64,000 nucleotides of DNA from the NCBI RefSeq assembly GCF_016804325.1, contig NZ_CP043627.1, positions 6,097,501-6,161,500 of the forward strand. Direction: 5' to 3'. A model generated the notes under the pieces. It worked only from the letters and a program-made list of their open reading frames with translations, was not told where the DNA came from and ran no database searches. Origin of the DNA: Methylobacterium aquaticum. Lineage in GTDB: Bacteria; Pseudomonadota; Alphaproteobacteria; Rhizobiales; Beijerinckiaceae. Of this stretch, positions 58,608 through 64,000 are shown in pieces. A program made the translations under genes and the position numbers. Numbering within the stretch: the stretch's first letter is position 1; each line of letters opens with the position of its first letter.

Positions 58608-59143
58608 TCAGGTACGAACGAAACCGGCGACGTGGCGATGGAGTGCCATCGGGGCAGGCCGGCCGCGCACAATCTCGCGCGAGTACCAAGACCAATCTTC
58701 CAGCGCGTCGTCGTCGAGGTAGACGCCGCGGGCTAGGCAGTTGCAGATCCAGGACAGGCGCTGCGGGCTGATACCGGCGTCTTGGAGCCGTTTGCGGTTC
58801 TCCACGCGCATGGCCTCTTCCTGGCGCCTGAGCTCCTCGACATACTTGGAGTGCTCAGCTTGTTGCGCTCGCACTGTCGCGATGTGCTCTTTGTACTGCG
58901 CCTGCGTCCGCGACAGCGCGTTCAGGCATCGCCCGAGCGAGTACGTCCCTTCGAGATCGCCCTCGGCGCAGTCCGTTGCCTTGATCTTGAATGTCGGCCC
59001 CCGCTGCGGCCGCGCCCCGCGTACTCGACGAGGCTGACGCGCGGGTCCAATTTCATCGCCGCCAGCGCGCGCTCAACTTCCTCGTCGGTGATCGTCTCAG
59101 CGCGCTTGTTCGCCAGCCACGGCACGTCTTTGTAGATGCCCAT
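58608..59143 (-). pseudogene. Hypothetical island protein, frameshifted at a G5 run
   Basis: The frame from 59143 reads MGIYKDVPWLANKRAETITD, EEVERALAAMKLDPRVSLVE and then degrades into arginine-rich sequence after GRGRSGG. Moving one base at the run near 58998 gives PTFKIKATDCAEGDLEGTYS and then a normal helical protein (AEHSKYVEELRRQEEAMRVE, SWICNCLARGVYLDDDALED) to the stop at 58608. The span of 536 bases is one short of a multiple of three. It is the first gene after the promoter at 59182. No family is recognised. Confidence 0.65.
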
Positions 59144-59181
59144 CGGTCTCTCCGTCGCAGAGGCGACCCACGCCAGCCCCT

Positions 59182-59219
59182 GTGTCTCCCAAAGTGGGAC
59201 ACGCTCATGCCTCCGTCAA
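59182..59219 (-). promoter_or_regulatory. Leftward promoter with operator over the -10
   Basis: Reading leftward: TTGACG (59219-59214), 17-base spacer, CACTTT (59196-59191). The dyad GTGTC...GACAC (59182-59202) spans the -10. The 19-base core TGTCTCCCAAAGTGGGACA differs at four positions from the one at 55832-55850, and both -35 boxes are preceded by GCGC. It should drive the leftward island genes from 59143. Confidence 0.7.
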
Positions 59220-59283
59220 GCGCGAAATCAAACATGGTAAACGCCGAGACGTGCTGGGGCGTGGCGGTACCGGGAGGGCGACG

Positions 59284-59436
59284 ATGGAATGGCGGGCGGC
59301 GGATGAATACGACAGGCAGGAGCGCGAGCGGCTCGGGGCCCTCCCCTTCCGGTAGCGCTACGCCTGGAGGAGGCTCGCCGCCGTCGGGGCGGCCGCCTTG
59401 TGCGCAGCCGACTGGCTGTGGTGGCGGCGCGGCTGA
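59284..59436 (+). pseudogene. Small membrane protein with in-frame TAG
   Basis: After a good GGGAGG ribosome-binding site, the ATG at 59284 opens MEWRAADEYDRQERERLGAL, then PFR and TAG. The frame continues as RYAWRRLAAVGAAALCAADW, then LWWRRG and TGA. The continuation is a plausible single membrane helix. This looks like a 50-residue small membrane protein broken by one nonsense codon. Short length limits confidence. Confidence 0.4.
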
Positions 59437-59644
59437 GCAAGACCGGGCTTGGAGCTGTCAACGCCGGGTGAGACCGTGGGCCCTGGGACGCGTCGCGGTG
59501 CGTGGATCCAGGGCCCCGCAGCCCGGGATGAATTTCGGGCATCGCAGCCCGAGAACAGCCCGAGAAGCAAGAAAGCCCCGAACCGAAGGTCCAGGGCTCC
59601 TGCGTGTAAGTGGCTGACCTTGCGAAGGAAAAGCCAGAATTTGA

Positions 59645-59721
59645 TGGTAGCGGAGGAGGGATTTGAACCCCCGACACAAGGATTATGATTCCTCTGCTCT
59701 GACCAACTGAGCTACTCCGCC
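59645..59721 (-). tRNA. tRNA-Met (CAT), elongator type
   Basis: The 77-base cloverleaf on the minus strand has acceptor GGCGGAG pairing with CTCCGCT, D-arm GCTC...GAGC, anticodon stem GAGGA/TCCTT around loop ATCATAA (anticodon CAT), T-arm GGGGGTTCAAATCCCTC and encoded CCA. The G-C acceptor start and loop match alphaproteobacterial elongator tRNA-Met rather than initiator. Its 3' end faces the leftward island block, so it is a candidate integration site. Confidence 0.95.
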
Positions 59722-59845
59722 CCGCTGCGGCCGGTGCGTGCCCGCCGCTGCGATGGCCGCGGTATAGGGGGAGGCCGGCGGGCCTGTCAAGGAACTGTCG
59801 CGGGCCTTTTTGCGCCGCGCCAGTCCGGACGCGGCGCGGCTGGGC

Positions 59846-61066
59846 TCAGAGGGCGTCGCCCAGGATCTCGGCGACCTGGGGGATGTCCTTGTCGCCGCGG
59901 CCCGAGAGGTTGACGACCATCAGGTGGTCGCGGGGCAGGCTGGGAGCGAGCTCCTTGACCTTGGCGAGCGCGTGGGCCGGCTCGAGGGCCGGGATGATGC
60001 CCTCCATCAGCGAGCAGAGGCGGAAGGCCTCCAGGGTCTCCGTATCGGTCGCCGACAGGTAGGTGACGCGGCCCATCTCGTGCAGCCAGGCATGCTCGGG
60101 GCCGATGCCCGGGTAGTCGAGGCCGGCGGAGATCGAGTGGGCGTCGGCGATCTGGCCGTCGCCGTCCATCAGCAGGTAGGTGCGGTTGCCGTGCAGCACG
60201 CCCGGCTTGCCGCCGGTGAGGGAAGCCGCGTGCAGGCCGCTCGACACGCCGTGGCCGGCCGCCTCGACGCCGTAGATCGCCACCTCGCGGTCGTCGAGGA
60301 ACGGGTGGAACAGCCCCATGGCGTTCGAGCCGCCGCCGATGCAGGCGACGAGCGAATCCGGCAGGCGGCCCTCCTGCTCCAGCATCTGCGCCTTGGTCTC
60401 GATGCCGATGATCGACTGGAAGTCGCGCACCATCGCCGGGTAGGGATGCGGCCCCGCCACCGTGCCGATGCAGTAGAAGGTGTCGGCGACGTTGGTGACC
60501 CAGTCGCGCAGGGCCTCGTTCATCGCGTCCTTGAGGGTGCGGGTGCCGGATTCGACCGGCACCACCTCGGCGCCGAGCATCTTCATCCGGAAGACGTTCG
60601 GCTTCTGCCGCTCGACGTCGACGGCGCCCATGTAGACGACGCATTTGAGACCGAAGCGGGCGCAGAGCGTCGCGGTGGCGACGCCGTGCTGGCCCGCCCC
60701 CGTCTCGGCGATGATCCGCGGCTTGCCCATGCGCCGGGCGAGCAGGATCTGGCCCAGCACGTTGTTCACCTTGTGCGAGCCGGTGTGGTTCAGCTCCTCA
60801 CGCTTGAAGTAGATCTTCGCGCCGCCGAGATGCTCGGACAGCCGCTCGGCGTGGTAGAGCGGGCTCGGCCGGCCGACGTAATGGGTGAGGTAGGCGGTCA
60901 TCTCGGCCTGGAAGGCCGGATCGGCCTTGGCCGCCGCATAGGCCTCCTCCAGGGCGAGGATGTTCGGCATCAGGGTCTCGGCCACGAAGCGGCCGCCGAA
61001 GATGCCGAAGCGGCCGCGCTCGTCGGGGCCGGTGCGGAACGAGTTCGGATTCTGGGGAGCGGTCAC
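59846..61066 (-). CDS. trpB: Tryptophan synthase beta subunit
   Basis: The 406-residue protein is full length. It shows [20 protein letters not shown], the PLP lysine in [20 protein letters not shown], the phosphate-binding [16 protein letters not shown], and [16 protein letters not shown] near the C-terminus. It condenses indole with serine to make tryptophan. It follows trpF by 51 bases on the same strand. The usual downstream trpA is not present; a tRNA and the phage-like block follow instead. Confidence 0.98.
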   Translation of the reverse strand: MTAPQNPNSFRTGPDERGRFGIFGGRFVAETLMPNILALEEAYAAAKADPAFQAEMTAYLTHYVGRPSPLYHAERLSEHLGGAKIYFKREELNHTGSHKVNNVLGQILLARRMGKPRIIAETGAGQHGVATATLCARFGLKCVVYMGAVDVERQKPNVFRMKMLGAEVVPVESGTRTLKDAMNEALRDWVTNVADTFYCIGTVAGPHPYPAMVRDFQSIIGIETKAQMLEQEGRLPDSLVACIGGGSNAMGLFHPFLDDREVAIYGVEAAGHGVSSGLHAASLTGGKPGVLHGNRTYLLMDGDGQIADAHSISAGLDYPGIGPEHAWLHEMGRVTYLSATDTETLEAFRLCSLMEGIIPALEPAHALAKVKELAPSLPRDHLMVVNLSGRGDKDIPQVAEILGDAL

Positions 61067-61117
61067 GGCGGGAGCTCTGCCTCTGGAAGGGTTCGCGAAA
61101 ACAGGTGTCGGCGGGAC

Positions 61118-61882
61118 TTACGCCCTTCGCGCCGCAGGGGCAATTTCCGGCGCGGTCGCACCCCCGGAAGCACTCGCGGCGGCCTTGGCTGGTCCTGCGG
61201 CGGCCTTGACTGGGCCTGCGGCGGCTTTGGCTGCCGCCACGAAGGCGGCGATGCGGTCCGGGTCCTTGCGGCCGGGGCTCGACTCGACGCCCGACGAGAC
61301 GTCGACTGCCTGGGCGGCGGTCACCGCCAGGGCCTCGGCGACGGTCTCGGGGGTGAGGCCGCCGGAGAGCATGAACGGGTGGTCGCGGCCGGCCCCGGCG
61401 AGGAGCGACCAGTCGAAGGCGTGGCCGTTGCCGCCGGGCAGGATCGCGCCGGGGGCGGGCTTGGCGTCGAAGAGCAGCCGGTCGGCGATCGCCGCGTAGG
61501 GGGCGGCGCGGGCGAGGTCGTCGGCGGTGGCGATGCCGAGCGCCTTCATCACCGGGCGGCCGGTCCGCGCCTTGACCTGGGCGACCCGCTCGGGGCTCTC
61601 GGCGCCGTGGAGCTGCAGCCAGTCCGGATCGAGGGCCGCGATCACCGCCTCGATCAGGGCGTCGTCGGGATCGACCAGCAGGGCGACGCGCGCGATCCTC
61701 CCCCGCGCCTGCCGCGACAGGGCGGCGCCGAGGGCGAGGTCGACGTGGCGCGGGCTTTTCGGGAAATGGACGAGGCCGATCATGTCGGCGCCGGCGGCGA
61801 GCGACGCCTCCAGGGTCTCAGGGGTGCTGAGGCCGCAGATCTTGACGAGGACAGGAGCGGCGAAAGGAGATGCGGTCGACAT
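61118..61882 (-). CDS. trpF: Phosphoribosylanthranilate isomerase
   Basis: The 254-residue TIM barrel has the catalytic cysteine motif VLVKICGLSTPETLEASLAA, the strand-2 motif MIGLVHFPKSPRHVD, LQLHGAESPERV, FDAKPAPGAILPGGNGHAFD with the catalytic aspartate, MLSGGLTPETVAEAL and DVSSGVESSPGRKDPDRIAA. It isomerises PRA to CdRP in tryptophan synthesis. It is about 35 residues longer than most, with an alanine-rich C-terminal tail containing repeated AAAGP units. Confidence 0.97.
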   Translation of the reverse strand: MSTASPFAAPVLVKICGLSTPETLEASLAAGADMIGLVHFPKSPRHVDLALGAALSRQARGRIARVALLVDPDDALIEAVIAALDPDWLQLHGAESPERVAQVKARTGRPVMKALGIATADDLARAAPYAAIADRLLFDAKPAPGAILPGGNGHAFDWSLLAGAGRDHPFMLSGGLTPETVAEALAVTAAQAVDVSSGVESSPGRKDPDRIAAFVAAAKAAAGPVKAAAGPAKAAASASGGATAPEIAPAARRA

Positions 61883-61930
61883 CCGCCCCCTATACGCCGA
61901 TCCGCCATCGCCCGCACGTGAAACGGGTGC

Positions 61931-62869
61931 TCAAGGCCGCCGCGTCAGGCTCTCCCACACGCAGGCGGCGGCGGCAAGGTCCTCGATGGCGGCGCCGACC
62001 GACTTGAACACCGTGATCGCCTCGGGACTCTGCCGCCCGGGCGCCTCGCCGCGGCACAGGGCGGCGAGATCGCCCGTCACGGCGTCCGGCGCGAGCGCGC
62101 CGGAGAGGATCGCCGCCGCGACGTCGCCGCCCTTCTTGAGGGCGTCCTGCGTGTCGATGTAGACCGGCCCGCGCAGGAGGGCCGCGTCGTCGGCCTCGCG
62201 CATCGCCGGCGTGAAGGCGCCGACGAGGTCGAGATGGGTGCCGGGCCGCAGCCAGGCGCCGCGCACCAGCGGCTCGGTCGAGAGGGTGGCGCAGGAGACC
62301 AGATCCGCCTCCCCCACCGCCGCCGCGAGGTCGGTAACCGGATAGGCGTTGAGGCCTTCCGCGGCCAGGGTCGCGGCCAGGCGGGCGGCGCCCTCCGGCC
62401 GGCGGTTCCAGATCGCCACGTCGCGGATCGGCCGGATGGCGGCATGCGCCCGCACGAGGGCGGGGGCGAGGGCGCCGGCCCCCACCATCACCATCCGGGC
62501 GGCGTCCGCGCGGGCGAGGTGGCGGGCGGCGAGCGCCGAGGCGGCGGCGGTGCGCCACAGCGTCAGGCGGGCACCGTCAAGGAGCGCCAGGGGCCGGCCG
62601 TCGCGGCCGTCGCAGAGCAGGACCCCGCCCTGGATCGTATCGAGGCCCCGGGCCGGATTGCCCGGAAACAGGGTCAGGATCTTGACCCCGACATAGTCGG
62701 CCGTCCAGGCCGGCATCAGCAGCAGCGAGGCCCCGTCGGGCGCGGTCTCGATCGCGTGGTGATGGCGGGTCGGCGCCGTCGCGCCGGCCCGGAAGGCCGT
62801 CGCGAGCGCGTCGATCAGGCCGAGCGGCGTCAGCGCCGCGTCGATCTCGGCCTCGCCGATCAGCCGCAT
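61931..62869 (-). CDS. Ornithine cyclodeaminase/mu-crystallin family protein
   Basis: 312 residues from the ATG at 62869, two bases from the lapA stop. Family features are RHHHAIETAPDGASLLLMPA, GVKILTLFPGNPARGLDTIQ, the NAD-binding MVMVGAGALAPALVRAHAAI, DLVSCATLSTEPLVRGAWLR and DLVGAFTPAMREADDAALLR. Members include ornithine cyclodeaminase, alanine dehydrogenase-like enzymes and ketimine reductases; the exact substrate is not decided by these motifs. It lies in the middle of the housekeeping block. Confidence 0.9.
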   Translation of the reverse strand: MRLIGEAEIDAALTPLGLIDALATAFRAGATAPTRHHHAIETAPDGASLLLMPAWTADYVGVKILTLFPGNPARGLDTIQGGVLLCDGRDGRPLALLDGARLTLWRTAAASALAARHLARADAARMVMVGAGALAPALVRAHAAIRPIRDVAIWNRRPEGAARLAATLAAEGLNAYPVTDLAAAVGEADLVSCATLSTEPLVRGAWLRPGTHLDLVGAFTPAMREADDAALLRGPVYIDTQDALKKGGDVAAAILSGALAPDAVTGDLAALCRGEAPGRQSPEAITVFKSVGAAIEDLAAAACVWESLTRRP

Positions 62870-62870
62870 C

Positions 62871-63230
62871 TCAGGCGCGGGGAGCCGGCAGGGCGGTGCG
62901 GCCCAGAGTGGCGCCGGCATGGGTGCTGGCCGGGGCGGTCTGGCGCAGGCGCTCGGCCTCGTGGCGCAGGCGGGCGAGCTCGCGGCCCTTGGCGCGGCGG
63001 TCGCGGCGGGTATCGCCCTGGCCGAGCCAGGAACCGACGCCGCCGACCACGATGCCGAGGGCGACCGCGGCGAAGATCAGCGCGTAGAGCGGCATCGGCA
63101 GGCTGAAGGCCGGCGTGCCGTCCGTGAACGGATCGAAGGACAGCATCACCGGCTGGCGGTTGGCCACCGCCAGAAGCACGACCACGATCGCGATGGGCAG
63201 CAGGATCAGGCCCTTGAGGAAGCGGATCAT
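62871..63230 (-). CDS. lapA: LapA family (lipopolysaccharide assembly protein A) membrane protein
   Basis: The 119-residue protein has two membrane helices (FLKGLILLPIAIVVVLLAVA and YALIFAAVALGIVVGGVGSW) separated by the short periplasmic NRQPVMLSFDPFTDGTPAFS loop, then a basic coiled-coil tail (DRRAKGRELARLRHEAERLR). This is the standard LapA/DUF1049 layout. It follows ihfB, as in many alphaproteobacteria. Tandem 25-bp repeats lie just upstream. Confidence 0.88.
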   Translation of the reverse strand: MIRFLKGLILLPIAIVVVLLAVANRQPVMLSFDPFTDGTPAFSLPMPLYALIFAAVALGIVVGGVGSWLGQGDTRRDRRAKGRELARLRHEAERLRQTAPASTHAGATLGRTALPAPRA

Positions 63231-63325
63231 CGGGAAACCCGGTCTTTCAGTCGGTGATGCGGGAGGGAGAGGCGGGACCGCCGGACGGAGCCCCGGAGAG
63301 GAAGTGTAACGCGCGGCGGCCCGGA

Positions 63326-63440
63326 GGCCAGAGCCGACCTGAGATCAAGGGGCCAGGGCCGACCTGACATCGAGGGGCCAGGGCCGACCTGACATCGAGA
63401 GGCCAGGGCCGACCCGACATCGAGGGGCCAGGGCCGGCCT
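63326..63440. repeat. 25-bp tandem repeat, about 4.6 copies
   Basis: Units begin at 63326, 63351, 63376, 63401 and 63426 with consensus GGCCAGGGCCGACCTGACAT plus CGAGG; copy 1 has three changes and copy 5 is partial. The array sits in the intergenic region between ihfB and lapA. It contains GGCC palindromes but no spacers, so it is not a CRISPR. Copy number could vary between strains. Confidence 0.9.
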
Positions 63441-63459
63441 CGCGGAGAGCCGGCTCGGG

Positions 63460-63786
63460 TCAGCTCACGGCGGCCTCGGCCCGGCTCGGCTCGTCGGCGC
63501 CGATCCCGGCGGCGTTCAGGCGCAGGCGCATCTCCTTGCCGGTCTTGAACACCGGGATCGCCTTCTCGGCCACCGCCACGGCGGCGCCGGTGCGCGGGTT
63601 GCGGCCGCGCCGCGCCTCCCGGCGCTTGACCGAGAAGGCGCCGAAGCCGCGCAGCTCGACCCGGTCGCCCCGGGCGAGCGCATCGGCGATCGTGTCCAGG
63701 ATGGCGTTGACGATGTTCTCGACGTCGCGCTGATACAGGTGCGGGTTCTGCTCGGCGATCTTGAGCACCAGCTCGGACTTGATCAT
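63460..63786 (-). CDS. ihfB: Integration host factor subunit beta
   Basis: The 108-residue HU/IHF protein starts [20 protein letters not shown]. The DNA-binding arm reads [20 protein letters not shown] and [20 protein letters not shown], including the conserved arm-tip proline (RNPRTG). [11 protein letters not shown] closes the fold and a short non-conserved tail follows. It bends DNA at specific sites and helps phage integration, replication and transcription. Leftward order ihfB-lapA-trpF-trpB is typical of Rhizobiales. Confidence 0.97.
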   Translation of the reverse strand: MIKSELVLKIAEQNPHLYQRDVENIVNAILDTIADALARGDRVELRGFGAFSVKRREARRGRNPRTGAAVAVAEKAIPVFKTGKEMRLRLNAAGIGADEPSRAEAAVS

Positions 63787-63844
63787 GGGCGGTATGGTCT
63801 CGAGAGAGGCGGGGCCGGCCGGACGATTGCGCGGGAGGAGATGT

Positions 63845-64000
63845 TTACGGGCGCCAGACCGCGAGCAGGCCGCCCTGGGTCAGGCTGGCCGTCTCGTCGC
63901 CGGCCTGCCGCAGCCGGGCGGCGAGGTCGTCGTAGCCCATGAGGCCCGCGCCGGCCGCGGCGGCCGAGAACAGGCCGAAGCGGCTGTCGGAGCGCGGCTT
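63845..64000 (-). CDS. C-terminal part of an unidentified protein
   Basis: The window ends inside this gene. The visible 51 residues read [44 protein letters not shown] and stop. They do not identify a family. It is upstream of ihfB on the same strand with a 58-base gap. Confidence 0.55.
   Translation of the reverse strand, partial: KPRSDSRFGLFSAAAAGAGLMGYDDLAARLRQAGDETASLTQGGLLAVWRP

Noticed and set aside
63326..63440. CRISPR array
   Set aside because: The units are contiguous with no unique spacers and there are no cas genes, so it is a simple tandem repeat.

Overview
GC-rich alphaproteobacterial DNA, most likely from a Methylobacterium/Methylorubrum-like chromosome or large replicon. The order ihfB-lapA-(ornithine cyclodeaminase)-trpF-trpB at the right end, the many LysR regulators with neighbouring SDR/GST enzymes, the sulfite-oxidation genes and the overall codon use all fit that group. 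Housekeeping content is confined to the last 4.3 kb. The rest is accessory or niche-adaptive.

Layout. (1) 1-1.5 kb: end of a sulfur-handling operon (TauE/SafE exporter, DUF2892 membrane protein, persulfide-dioxygenase-like MBL protein). (2) 1.9-8.9 kb: leftward island with a primase-like protein, a wHTH-like protein, a Rad50/SMC-like zinc-hook ATPase and a PD-(D/E)XK nuclease-like protein; the last three look like a Lamassu/ABC-3C-type defence cassette whose nuclease gene carries an in-frame TGA. (3) 8.9-20.6 kb: alpha/beta hydrolases (one broken), enoyl-CoA hydratase, LysR, GST, peroxiredoxin, three SDRs (one frameshifted), a frameshifted LysR and an AraC regulator. (4) 20.7-27.8 kb: compact rightward operon of cytochrome b, molybdopterin oxidoreductase, secreted protein, two glycosyltransferases and a membrane glycosyltransferase, radical SAM protein (frameshifted) and PLP aminotransferase. 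(5) 27.9-33.6 kb: orphan tyrosine recombinase, TetR with a divergent FAD monooxygenase, chemoreceptor, gene-poor DNA. (6) 33.6-36 kb: fluoride riboswitch followed by a CLC transporter, DUF190 and a half-size EamA transporter. (7) 36-39.4 kb: ECF sigma/anti-sigma operon divergent from DUF305 and YVTN-propeller genes, with matching promoter motifs on both sides. (8) 39.5-47.9 kb: SGNH hydrolase, LysR, two sulfite oxidases, cytochrome c, YeiH-type exporter, then a His/Cys-rich protein, DUF305 protein and glutaredoxin-MauE fusion. (9) 47.9-59.4 kb: leftward phage- or plasmid-like early-gene block (metallophosphoesterase, AAA+ ATPase, ParB/PAPS-reductase pair, an SNF2 helicase with a degenerate paralogue, GNAT), joined at its left end to a TonB-receptor fragment and bounded on the right by an elongator tRNA-Met. 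(10) 59.8-64 kb: trpB, trpF, ornithine cyclodeaminase family, lapA, a 25-bp tandem repeat, ihfB.

How the parts work together. Several loci deal with sulfur oxyanions: persulfide to sulfite at the left end, and sulfite oxidation plus export at 41-45 kb. Fluoride and probably metal or oxidative stress are handled by the riboswitch operon and the ECF/DUF305 loci. Two separate islands carry replication- or defence-type proteins. Four genes have single-nucleotide frameshifts, three of them at or near short C, G or T runs, and two more ORFs have an internal stop. This is either real decay or base-call error in the assembly, and it should be kept in mind when reading the broken genes.
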